DNA of 64,000 nucleotides from CF-46 sp963760735 (GTDB lineage Bacteria; Chloroflexota; Limnocylindria; Limnocylindrales; CSP1-4), in NCBI GenBank assembly GCA_963760735.1, contig CAVXEB010000007.1, positions 248,001 through 312,000 on the forward strand. Reading direction: 5' to 3'. Each line of letters starts with the position of its first letter. Within the stretch, counting starts at the first letter, position 1. Shown one piece after another: positions 32,943 through 42,375 of the stretch. The position numbers and the translations under genes were made by a program. The notes below the pieces were generated by a model. It searched no databases. It worked only from the letters and a program-made list of their open reading frames with translations, and was not told where the DNA came from.

Positions 32943-35179
32943 GCGGCGATCTCGACGACGAGGGCGTCGACGGCAGCGGTCCCGCGCGGGCCCGAGATCA
33001 GCGGGTTCAGGTCGACCTCGATCAGGGTCGGATCGTCGAGCAGCGCCTGGCCGAGGGCGACGATCGCGGCGACGACGGCGGCCCGATCGATGCCCGGGCG
33101 CCCGCGGACGCCGTCGAGGATCTGCCGGCCGCGGAGCTCGTCGAGCATCCGGCCGGCCTCGATCGCGTCGAGCGGAGCGAGCCGGACGGCAACGTCGTCG
33201 ATCGCCTCGGCGAAGATGCCGCCCAGCCCGACGAGCACGATCGGACCGTAGCTCGGGTCGCGGCGGCCGCCCAGGATCAGCTCGACCCCGTCGAGCCGGC
33301 GGCTGACGAGCAGGCCGCGTGACCGTGCGCCCGAGGGCAGCGGCAGCGCCAGCAGGTCGTCCGCGGCGGCACGGATCGACGCCTCGCTGCCGAACCCGAC
33401 GCGCACGCCGCCGACATCGGACTTGTGGGCCAGGCCCTCGGCGTCGACCTTCAGGACGATCGGGCCGCCGATCCGCCGCGCGGCCGTGACCGCCGCCTCC
33501 GCGCTGTCGGCGGTGATGGAGGGCTCGACCGGAAGCCCGATGGCCGCGAGACGGTCGAGGCTCTCCCGCTCCGGCAGCGTCCGGGTCGGAGGCCGGTCGA
33601 TGGCAGCCCGGGCGTCCGGATCGTGCCCGACGAACGGCGGGTCGGTCGCGAGTGCGGGCCAGGACGCACGGAGTGGGCCCCGCTCCAATCGCCGATCGCG
33701 CGCGGCTTCCCAGGCCGCGACCGCGGCGATCGCGCCGAATGCCTCGACCGTTCCTCGAAGGACAGGGACCCCGCCGGCGTCGCGGAGACGCTCGACGATC
33801 TCCGGCGTCGGTTCGCCCGAGGTCAGCGAGATGAAGACCGGCAGGAGGTCCGGTCGGTCCGCCGTCGCCCGGAGGAGCGGCTCGATCACCTCGTGCGCCG
33901 TCTCGACCTCCGAGGGGAGCGATCGATACGGGAAGTCGTGGACCAGGGCCAGCACGTCGTACGCCCCGGAGCCGGCAAACGCCCGGAACGCGGCGTCATA
34001 GGCGGCGGGCGGATCCTTCGCGCCCCACGGGTCGAGCGGGTTGCCGATGTAGCCCAGGGTCGGGAGATCGGCGAGGAGCTGCTCGCGGGCGGCGGGCGGG
34101 ACGTCCGGCAGGTCGACGCCGGTCCGTGGGACGAGGTCCGCGATCAGCGATGCCTCCCCGGTGGAGACGGAGACCACGCCCGTCCGGCCGCGCCCGACCC
34201 GGCGACCCAGCCGGCGGCAGCCGGCCACGAGCTCGGCGGTCTCGAGCAGGGCGTCGAGGTCGTCGCACAGGATGACGCCGGCGGCACGCAGCGCGGCCTC
34301 CGTGGCGCGAGTCTCGCCGGCCAGCGACCCGGAGTGGGCGACCGCTGCGAGCTGGGCCTGGCGGCTCCGTCCGACCTTGACCGCCATCACCGGCTTGCCG
34401 GCCTCGAGCGCCCGGTCGGCGAGGGCCAGGAACCGCTCCGGCCGCTTGAAACCCTCAACGAACAGGATCACTGCGTGCGTGTCGTCGTCATCGATCGCGT
34501 AGGCGAGGAAGTCGCAGACGTCGAGGACGACCTCGCTGCCGCAGCCGATGATCCGGGAGAACCCGATCCGGGTCCCGGAGTGGATGAAGGCGTCCGTGAC
34601 GGAGCCCGACTGGGCGATCCCGGTCACGCCGCCCCGCGGGAGCCACGGGTTGACGTCGCCGATGTAGGTCGCGCTGTTGGTCGTGAGGTCGACGAGGCCC
34701 ATGCAGTTCGGGCCCAGCAGGGCGATCCCGTGGCGGAGCGCGATCTCCCGGACCTCCTCCTGCATCCGGGCGGCGGCCTCACCGCCCTCGACGACGCCGC
34801 CGCCGGGGATGACGACCGCGGGCACGCCGGCCGCGGCGGCTTCGGCGACGACCGCGGCGGCACGGAGCGGGTTGACCGCCACGAGGACGACGTCGGGGAC
34901 CTCCGGCAGCTCGGCGATCGAGGGATGGCAGGGCTGGCCGTGGAGCTTCTCGTGGCGCGGGTTCACGAAGTGACAGCGGGTGTCGCTGCCCATGACGCGC
35001 AGGTTGGCCCGGACGGTCTCGGCGATCCCACCGCGGGCGGAGGCGCCGACGACGGCGATCGAGCGCGGGGAGAACAGCGGCCGCAGGTCGATCGGCGGGG
35101 AGGGTTCCGGGTCGGGAGCGGGTCCGGGCAGCGCCGCACCTCGTTCCCTAACGAACGTTCGGTTGGAGGTCGCCGCCAT
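32939..35179 (-). CDS. ADP-forming acyl-CoA synthetase (acetate--CoA ligase family), fused alpha and beta subunits
   Basis: 746 residues from ATG 35179, sharing one base with the stop of the dehydrogenase gene (TGATG). Order: CoA-binding Rossmann domain (about 30-160, FSPRSIAVVGASARGG, GPNCMGLVD), succinyl-CoA-ligase-like domains (about 175-480, ITGIAQSGSV-type GIAQSGSVTDAF, with the phosphohistidine candidate in AVAHSGSLAG), and an ATP-grasp domain (about 520-740, GGPIVLKVDAEGLAHKSDVG with GVRVGF, VGLGGIFAEAIDDVAVRLAP, EVDLNPLI). It interconverts acyl-CoA plus ADP and phosphate with free acid and ATP, or belongs to the related protein-acetyltransferase-like clade. Fusion order alpha then beta is the usual bacterial form. 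Confidence 0.9.
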   Translation of the reverse strand: MAATSNRTFVRERGAALPGPAPDPEPSPPIDLRPLFSPRSIAVVGASARGGIAETVRANLRVMGSDTRCHFVNPRHEKLHGQPCHPSIAELPEVPDVVLVAVNPLRAAAVVAEAAAAGVPAVVIPGGGVVEGGEAAARMQEEVREIALRHGIALLGPNCMGLVDLTTNSATYIGDVNPWLPRGGVTGIAQSGSVTDAFIHSGTRIGFSRIIGCGSEVVLDVCDFLAYAIDDDDTHAVILFVEGFKRPERFLALADRALEAGKPVMAVKVGRSRQAQLAAVAHSGSLAGETRATEAALRAAGVILCDDLDALLETAELVAGCRRLGRRVGRGRTGVVSVSTGEASLIADLVPRTGVDLPDVPPAAREQLLADLPTLGYIGNPLDPWGAKDPPAAYDAAFRAFAGSGAYDVLALVHDFPYRSLPSEVETAHEVIEPLLRATADRPDLLPVFISLTSGEPTPEIVERLRDAGGVPVLRGTVEAFGAIAAVAAWEAARDRRLERGPLRASWPALATDPPFVGHDPDARAAIDRPPTRTLPERESLDRLAAIGLPVEPSITADSAEAAVTAARRIGGPIVLKVDAEGLAHKSDVGGVRVGFGSEASIRAAADDLLALPLPSGARSRGLLVSRRLDGVELILGGRRDPSYGPIVLVGLGGIFAEAIDDVAVRLAPLDAIEAGRMLDELRGRQILDGVRGRPGIDRAAVVAAIVALGQALLDDPTLIEVDLNPLISGPRGTAAVDALVVEIAA

Positions 35180-36381
35180 CAGCCGACGACCTTCGACACG
35201 CCCCGCTTCTCGAGGGCTCGGGCGACGATCAGCCGCTGGATCTCGGACGTTCCCTCCCAGATCCGGTCGACCCGGAGCTCGCGCAGGTAGCGCTCGGCCG
35301 GGTATTCCCGCATGTAGCCGCGGCCACCGAACACCTGGACGACCCGGTCGGCGCAGCGCCACGCCGCCTCCGATGCGAACAGCTTCGCGAGGGACGCCTT
35401 GGCGTGGAGGACCTTGGGATCGGCGCCCGCGTCGGCGAGGATCGCCGCCTCCCGGGTGAGCAGCCGCGCGGCGCTCGCGTCCGCGGCGGAGTCGGCGAGC
35501 GGGAAGCTGACGCCCTGGAAGTCGTAGATCCGCTCCCCGAACTGGACGCGCTGGGTGGCCCAGTCGACCGCCAGGGCGAGCAGGCGCTCCATCGCCCCCG
35601 CGCAGCGCGCCCCGATGTGGATCCGTTCCTCGACGAACCACTCGTTCGTCAACTCGTCGGCCTGCCCGATGCCGCCGAGGATGGCCGAGGCCGGCACCCG
35701 GACGTCGCTCAGGACGAACTGCGGGTGGCGGTCGGCGAACGTGTGGGTGTAGTCGGGGTCATGCCGCAGCTCGACGCCGGGCGTGTCGTAGTCGACGAGG
35801 AAGAGCGTCGGGCGCCGATCGCCGCCGGGCTCCACCACGACCCCGTGGAAGATCATGAAGTCGGTCTCGTCGGGCGGTCCCGTCACGAACCACTTCTCCC
35901 CGTTGAGCAGGTAGTCCCCGGTGGCAGGGTCGCGGACGGCTGTGGCCTGGAGGGTCCGCGCGTCGGATCCGGCGCCAGGTTCCGTGATCGCGTAGCTGCC
36001 GAACCGCTCGCCCCGCAGGCTCGGCTCGAGGTAGCGCCGGCGCTGATCGGCATCGGCGTGGATCAGGGCGTTGTAGGCACCCGGGATGAACGACCAGAGG
36101 CCGCCGGTGGCCTGGCCGAGCTGCTCGTGGACGAGCACCTGCTCGACGGCGGTCCAGCCCTGACCGCCGGCTTCCTCCGGGAGTGACCCGCCGTGGAGAC
36201 GGGCGTCGATCGCCGCCCGCTTCAGCGCATCGCGGGTGGCCGCAGGCAGCCGGCCCCCCGACCGCTCGAACTCGACCTCGATCGGCTGGAGGCGGTCGAC
36301 CACGTAGGCGCGAGCCCGCGCCTGGAGCTCCTGCTGGGCCGGCGTCAGGGTCAGGTCCACCGGCCGAGGATGACCGGCCAC
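35179..36381 (-). CDS. acyl-CoA dehydrogenase
   Basis: 400 residues, GTG start. FAD-dependent acyl-CoA dehydrogenase fold: helical N-domain (DLTLTPAQQELQARARAYV), FAD-binding beta domain (YAITEPGAGSDARTL, LNGEKWFVTGPPDETDF), and C-terminal helical domain ending in RIWEGTSEIQRLIVARAL. The Glu of the EGTSEIQR box is the catalytic base in most members. RVQFGERIYDFQGVSFPLAD and VFGGRGYMREYP are the usual flavin and subunit-contact motifs. First gene of the dehydrogenase, ligase, crotonase operon, so it catalyses the entry oxidation of an acyl-CoA. An electron-transfer flavoprotein is not encoded nearby. Confidence 0.92.
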   Translation of the reverse strand: MAGHPRPVDLTLTPAQQELQARARAYVVDRLQPIEVEFERSGGRLPAATRDALKRAAIDARLHGGSLPEEAGGQGWTAVEQVLVHEQLGQATGGLWSFIPGAYNALIHADADQRRRYLEPSLRGERFGSYAITEPGAGSDARTLQATAVRDPATGDYLLNGEKWFVTGPPDETDFMIFHGVVVEPGGDRRPTLFLVDYDTPGVELRHDPDYTHTFADRHPQFVLSDVRVPASAILGGIGQADELTNEWFVEERIHIGARCAGAMERLLALAVDWATQRVQFGERIYDFQGVSFPLADSAADASAARLLTREAAILADAGADPKVLHAKASLAKLFASEAAWRCADRVVQVFGGRGYMREYPAERYLRELRVDRIWEGTSEIQRLIVARALEKRGVSKVVG

Positions 36382-36426
36382 CTGTTGCGGCGCGTCGCGC
36401 GTCCCGGGTCGTGCGACGCGTGTCGA

Positions 36427-36690
36427 TCAGCCGCCGAGCGTGCGCTTGCGCTCCTCGAACTCGGCCGCGTCGATCTCGCCGCGTGCGTACCGCTCGCGGA
36501 GCACCGCGAGGGCCGTGTCCTCGCCCGAGGCGGCGCCCGGCTGGTATCGGTCGTTCCGGTTCGCACGGAGCAGCCACCGGATACCCAGCACGATGAGCAG
36601 GATCAGTCCGCCCCAGACCAGGACGTTGACCGCGACGACGACCAGCCAGATGAACCAGAAGTTGCCGTCGAACGCGCCGAAGCCGGACAT
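36427..36690 (-). CDS. small membrane protein with SHOCT domain
   Basis: 87 residues from ATG 36690 with GGAGG 6 bases upstream. One long hydrophobic helix (about residues 10-40, FWFIWLVVVAVNVLVWGG onward) and a C-terminal SHOCT domain, LAVLRERYARGEIDAAEFEE, the short motif common at protein ends and thought to mediate oligomerisation. It lies 14 bases after the aldehyde dehydrogenase stop on the same strand, so it is probably co-transcribed. Function unknown. Confidence 0.85.
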   Translation of the reverse strand: MSGFGAFDGNFWFIWLVVVAVNVLVWGGLILLIVLGIRWLLRANRNDRYQPGAASGEDTALAVLRERYARGEIDAAEFEERKRTLGG

Positions 36691-36704
36691 GGCGCCTCCT
36701 CGGC

Positions 36705-38150
<1,446 letters not shown>

Positions 38151-38224
38151 GCGGAGCTCCTGCGTTCGGATCGTCGTGCCATTCTAGACACGCCCACTCC
38201 GCATCCCGCCCCGAGGTCCAGCCG

Positions 38225-39049
38225 ATGAGCCCGCGCCGTCCCGACTCCCTCCGGGTGCTGCTTCGCGTGAAGCCCGGCGCGCGGATCCGCCTGGCCGACG
38301 TCGACCCTGCCGCGACGCACGATCGGGGGAAGGCAGACTCCGCCGCGGAGCTCCAGCGGGGCCTCGAGCGCCTGACGGATCTCCAGGACCGGCTCTGGGC
38401 GGAGGGGAAGCACAAAGTCCTGATCGTCCTGCAGGGCATCGACGCCGCCGGCAAGGACGGGTCGGTCAAGCACGTGATGGGCGCCTTCAACCCGATGGGC
38501 TGCACGGTGACCTCGTTCAAGGCGCCGACCCCGATCGAGCTCGCCCACGACTACCTGTGGCGGGTGCATCAACGGGTCCCGGGCAAGGGCGAGATCGCGG
38601 TCTTCAACCGCTCGCACTACGAGGACGTGCTCGTGGTCCGGGTGCACGACCTCGTGCCGAAGAAGGTCTGGTCGCAGCGATACGACCAGATCAATGCCTT
38701 CGAGGAGCTCCTGACGTCGACCGGCACGACGATCATCAAGTTCTTCCTGTGGATCGACCGCGACGAACAGAAGAAGCGGCTCCAGGAGCGGGTGGACAAC
38801 CCGGCAAAACGCTGGAAGTTCCGGATCAACGACCTCGCCGAACGCAAGCTCTGGGACAGCTACGTGGCCGCGGACGAGGAGATGCTCCGACGCTGCTCCA
38901 CGGATGTGGCGCCGTGGTACGTCATCCCGGCCAACCGGAACTGGTTCCGGAACCTCGCGATCGCGGACATCGTGGCAGACACGCTCGACGAGCTGAAGCC
39001 CGCCTACCCGGCTCCGCCTGAAGACCTCACGGGTGTCGTGGTCGAATAG
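38225..39049 (+). CDS. polyphosphate kinase 2 family protein
   Basis: 274 residues from ATG 38225 with GAGG about 9 bases upstream; the longer open frame is not conserved. PPK2 fold: Walker A in VLQGIDAAGKDGSVKHVM (GxDxxGK, residues about 71-80), FNPMGCTVTSFKAPT, lid-like FNRSHYEDVLVVRVHDLV, Walker B-like FFLWIDRDEQKKRLQER and a C-terminal WYVIPANRNWFRNLAI. It transfers phosphate from inorganic polyphosphate to AMP or ADP. The single-domain length and missing N-terminal extension fit PPK2 classes I or III; I cannot separate AMP from ADP preference with confidence. Confidence 0.93.
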   Translation: MSPRRPDSLRVLLRVKPGARIRLADVDPAATHDRGKADSAAELQRGLERLTDLQDRLWAEGKHKVLIVLQGIDAAGKDGSVKHVMGAFNPMGCTVTSFKAPTPIELAHDYLWRVHQRVPGKGEIAVFNRSHYEDVLVVRVHDLVPKKVWSQRYDQINAFEELLTSTGTTIIKFFLWIDRDEQKKRLQERVDNPAKRWKFRINDLAERKLWDSYVAADEEMLRRCSTDVAPWYVIPANRNWFRNLAIADIVADTLDELKPAYPAPPEDLTGVVVE

Positions 39050-39082
39050 GGGCTGCCGCGACGAACGCAGTGGCGGTCCTGC

Positions 39083-40756
39083 CTAGCGCTTGCCGAAGAG
39101 CGTTCCGAAGACGCCGCGCAGGAGGTCCTGACCGGCCTTCGAGGTCACGACCCGGCCCGCCTCGCGGACGCCCGTCTGGATCATCCGGTCGCGCTGCCGG
39201 GCATCGGCCCGGGCTTCGCGTGCCTGAGCCGCCCGCGCCTTCTCGGCCGCCCGCTGGGCGGCGGCCATCTCCTTCGCCTGGCGCCGGATCTCGCGCTCCT
39301 GCTCGGCCGGCGTCATCGTATTGAGCCCGCCCGACGTGGTCGGTGGCACGCCGGCCGCCATCGCCCCCTGGGCCGCGGCATCGGCGGCCGCCTGCCTGGC
39401 GGCCGCGATCCGGCCCGTGATGATCTCGTGGGCGCTCTGCCGGTCGATCGTCTGGCCGTACTTCGCCCGCAGCGTCGCCGTCGCGATCCGCGCCTGGAGC
39501 TCGGAATCCGGCAGCGCGGCCATCAGCGAGTCCGGTGGCAGCAGCCGTGTCGCCGCCAGCGGTGTCGGGGTGCCACGTGGCGACAGGACCGTGACGAGCG
39601 CCTCGCCGGTGCCAAGCGACGTGATCGTCTCCTCGACCTTGTAGTGGGTCGTCATCGGAAAGGTCCGGGCCGTCTTCCGGAGGGCGTCGGCGTCCTCCGG
39701 CGTGAACGCGCGGAGTGCGTGCTGGATCCGGTTGCCGAGCTGGGCGAGGATCGACGAGGGGACGTCGGTCGGTGCCTGCGTGACGAAGTAGACGCCGACG
39801 CCTTTCGAGCGGATCAGGCGGGCCGTCCGCTCGACCTGCCCCAGGAGCGCGTCCGACGCGCCGTCGAACAGGAGGTGGGCCTCGTCGAAGAAGAAGCACA
39901 GCTTCGGCTTCGGCAGGTCGCCGACCTCCGGCAGCGTCTCGTACAGCTGCGCCAGCATCCAGAGCATGAACGTGCTGAACAGGCGGGGCTTCTCCATCAC
40001 GTCGCGCAGCTCGAGGACCGACACGATGCCGGCCCCGTCGGCCGTCGTCCGGATCAGGTCGGTGACGTCGAACTCCGGCTCGCCGAAGAACGTGTCGGCG
40101 CCCTCCTGCTCCAGCACCACGAGCGATCGAAGCAGGACCCCGACCGACGCCGCCGACATCCCGCCGTAGTCCGCCAGGATCGGCTTGCCCTCGTTCGACG
40201 AGAGGAACTTCAGCGTCGTCTCGAGGTCCTTCAGATCGAGCAGCGGCAGGTCGTTGTCGTCGCAGTACTTGAAGATGAGGGCGAGGATCGAGGTCTGGGT
40301 CTCGTTGAGATCGAGGACCTTGCCGAGGAGGAGCGGTCCGAAGCTGTGGACGGTCGCCCGGACCTGGGAGCCGAGGGCGCCGGACAGCGACAGGAACTCG
40401 ACCGGATGACCGGACGGCTCGAACGAAATGGCCAGCGACTGCGCCCGCTCGATCACCTTGGGGTTGGTTGCGTCGCCGGGCATCGCCATGCCCGTCACGT
40501 CGCCCTTGACGTCCGCCACGAACACCGGGACGCCGGCCTTCGAGAGCTGGCCCGCGAGGAGCTGAAGCGTCTTCGTCTTGCCGGTGCCCGTCGCCCCCGC
40601 GATCAGCCCGTGGCGGTTCATCATCGAGAGCGCCACCTGGACGCGGGCGTCGTTCGCGAGCTCGCCGTCGAGCATCGGGCTGCCGATCGTCAGACCCACT
40701 TCCGGCTCGGTGAGGGCGTAGCCCTTGGCCATCTCGTCGTGGAATGCCTGGTCCAT
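39083..40756 (-). CDS. HerA-like ATPase of the DUF853 family
   Basis: 557 residues from ATG 40756 with GGGAGCGAG upstream. P-loop ATPase of the HerA/FtsK-related helicase-like family. Walker A GATGTGKT (about 54-61), VFVADVKGDVTGMAMPG, sensor-like GIVSVLELRDVMEKP, Walker B LCFFFDEAHLLFDGA, and VTQAPTDVPSSILAQLGNR with an arginine-finger-like HALRAF. A charged Ala/Arg/Glu coiled segment (about 455-525) precedes a conserved C-terminal GQDLLRGVFGTLFGKR. These proteins are called DUF853 or YjgR; their cellular role is not established, and DNA pumping is only assumed. Convergent with PPK2 and divergent from mscL. Confidence 0.88.
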   Translation of the reverse strand: MDQAFHDEMAKGYALTEPEVGLTIGSPMLDGELANDARVQVALSMMNRHGLIAGATGTGKTKTLQLLAGQLSKAGVPVFVADVKGDVTGMAMPGDATNPKVIERAQSLAISFEPSGHPVEFLSLSGALGSQVRATVHSFGPLLLGKVLDLNETQTSILALIFKYCDDNDLPLLDLKDLETTLKFLSSNEGKPILADYGGMSAASVGVLLRSLVVLEQEGADTFFGEPEFDVTDLIRTTADGAGIVSVLELRDVMEKPRLFSTFMLWMLAQLYETLPEVGDLPKPKLCFFFDEAHLLFDGASDALLGQVERTARLIRSKGVGVYFVTQAPTDVPSSILAQLGNRIQHALRAFTPEDADALRKTARTFPMTTHYKVEETITSLGTGEALVTVLSPRGTPTPLAATRLLPPDSLMAALPDSELQARIATATLRAKYGQTIDRQSAHEIITGRIAAARQAAADAAAQGAMAAGVPPTTSGGLNTMTPAEQEREIRRQAKEMAAAQRAAEKARAAQAREARADARQRDRMIQTGVREAGRVVTSKAGQDLLRGVFGTLFGKR

Positions 40757-40904
40757 CGGGGCTCGCTCCCGGGCAGAGGTGGGCGGGTCCCGAAGCGTAT
40801 CATCGGGCCCTCGGACGGCCTTGCCCGACACGCCGGACCGGTCCGCGCACTGGCTACGGACCGGTGCCCGCGCTCGAAGACGCAGCCGCATCCCGGAGGA
40901 CTCG

Positions 40905-41306
40905 ATGCTCGGAGGCTTCCGCGCCTTCCTCGTGAAGTCGAACGCCCTCGCCCTGGCGATCGGCGTGATCATCGGTGCCGCGCTCGGCGCCGTCGTGAAC
41001 TCGCTGGTCAACGACATCATCATGCCGCCGATCGGCCTGCTCCTCGGCGGCGTGGACTTCAGCCAGCTCGAGTGGGTGCTGAAGGAAGGGACGCCGCCCG
41101 GCGATCCCAAGACGACCGTGGCGATCCAGTACGGCCTGTTCGTCAATTCCGTGATCACGTTCGTCGTCGTCGCGTTCGTCGTCTGGCGGATCGGCGTCAC
41201 GTTCATCAGGGACGCGCCGCCGGACGAGGTGAAGACGTGTCCGTTCTGCAAGGAGCCGAACGCGGTCGACGCGTCGAAATGCAAGGCCTGCACGAGCGCG
41301 ATCTGA
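40905..41306 (+). CDS. mscL: large-conductance mechanosensitive channel with zinc-ribbon tail
   Basis: 133 residues from ATG 40905 with GGAGG 6 bases upstream. MscL: N-terminal FRAFLVKSNALALAIGVIIG, pore helix with GAALGAVVNSLVNDIIMPP, a short periplasmic loop (about 52-73) and second helix FVNSVITFVVVAFVVWRI. It opens under membrane tension to release solutes at hypo-osmotic shock. After the second helix comes a compact CPFCKEPNAVDASKCKAC zinc ribbon in place of the usual charged C-terminal helical bundle. A possible -10, TATCAT, lies at 40798-40803. Confidence 0.93.
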   Translation: MLGGFRAFLVKSNALALAIGVIIGAALGAVVNSLVNDIIMPPIGLLLGGVDFSQLEWVLKEGTPPGDPKTTVAIQYGLFVNSVITFVVVAFVVWRIGVTFIRDAPPDEVKTCPFCKEPNAVDASKCKACTSAI

Positions 41307-41456
41307 GGTCACGCCCGCGACTGCGTTCGTCGCGCATGGGCGTCGCTGGGAAGGCGCCGCCGAGAAGCGGAGCGAGCGCACATCAGGTGCGTGAGCGAGC
41401 ATCGCAGGCGGCAACGCGCCCAGCGGCGTCCAGGCGTGACAGCCGGTGGTCTTGCC

Positions 41457-42302
41457 CTAAGCGTCTTCGCTGGGGTAGCTGCCGAGGACCCTGGTCATCG
41501 TCGTGACGCCGCCGAGCTCGTCCAGAGCGGCCGCCATCGCCGGGTCCGTCCGATCGCCGTCGAGGTCGATCCAGAAGACGTATTCCCACGGCCGCTCGCG
41601 CATCGGGCGAGACTCGAGCTTGCGCATGTTCAGGCCGTGGCTCGCGATCACCCCGAGGACGGCAAGGAGCGTGCCCGGCTCGTTGCGGACGGCGACGACG
41701 ATCGTCGTCCGGGGCACGGTCCGCAGCTCCGGTCGGAGCGCCGGCGCCGCACCGCCGGCCCCGGCGATGACGACGAACCGCGTCCGGTTCCCGTCCAGGT
41801 CGCCGATCTCGTCGACGAGGATCTCGAGGCCGAACAGACCTGCCGCCCGGGGTGACAGCACGGCCGCTGCGCGGCGCTCGCCGCGATCGACGATCGACTT
41901 GCCGGCGCCGGCGGTGTTGTAGGTCGACAGGAGCTGCCACGGGCGGCCGCGGAGGAACGCCTCCGCCTGGCCAAGCGCCTGGATGTGCGAATAGACCCGC
42001 TCGATGTCGTCGATCCGCTGCCCGGGCAGCGCGGCGAGGCAGAGGGCGACCGGCACGACGACCTCGCCGTGGATCGCGAGGTCGTGCTCGAGGAGGAGGT
42101 CGTAGTTCTCCCGGACCGTCCCGTTGATGACGTTCTCGATCGGGATCACGCCGGCAACGGCCCGCGACGCGCCGACCTCGTCGAACACGGCCCGGAAGCT
42201 CGGGACCGGCCGGCGATCGACGTCGCCGAATGCCGCGAGGACGGCGTCCTCGGCGAAGGCGCCCGGCTCCCCGGCGTAGATGACCGCTTCGTCGTCCCTC
42301 AC
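41457..42302 (-). CDS. pheA: prephenate dehydratase
   Basis: 281 residues from GTG 42302; GTG 42368 would add 22 unconserved residues. Monofunctional P-protein. The dehydratase domain (about 1-185) begins AVIYAGEPGAFAEDAV, continues GVIPIENVINGTVRENYD and ends with GNRTRFVVIA, whose Thr-Arg-Phe triad is the catalytic signature. A C-terminal ACT domain (about 195-275) has RNEPGTLLAVLGVIASHGLN and the ESRP motif in KLESRPMRERPWEYVFWID, which binds phenylalanine for feedback inhibition. It converts prephenate to phenylpyruvate. It follows the ABC1 kinase gene on the same strand, 74 bases away. Confidence 0.93.
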   Translation of the reverse strand: MRDDEAVIYAGEPGAFAEDAVLAAFGDVDRRPVPSFRAVFDEVGASRAVAGVIPIENVINGTVRENYDLLLEHDLAIHGEVVVPVALCLAALPGQRIDDIERVYSHIQALGQAEAFLRGRPWQLLSTYNTAGAGKSIVDRGERRAAAVLSPRAAGLFGLEILVDEIGDLDGNRTRFVVIAGAGGAAPALRPELRTVPRTTIVVAVRNEPGTLLAVLGVIASHGLNMRKLESRPMRERPWEYVFWIDLDGDRTDPAMAAALDELGGVTTMTRVLGSYPSEDA

Positions 42303-42375
42303 GGTGGACCGGGTCGCTCGGCGGGCGGGCAGGGTTGGGTCCCCGCCGACCGCGGGCCCGCCGTGCACGAGGAGA

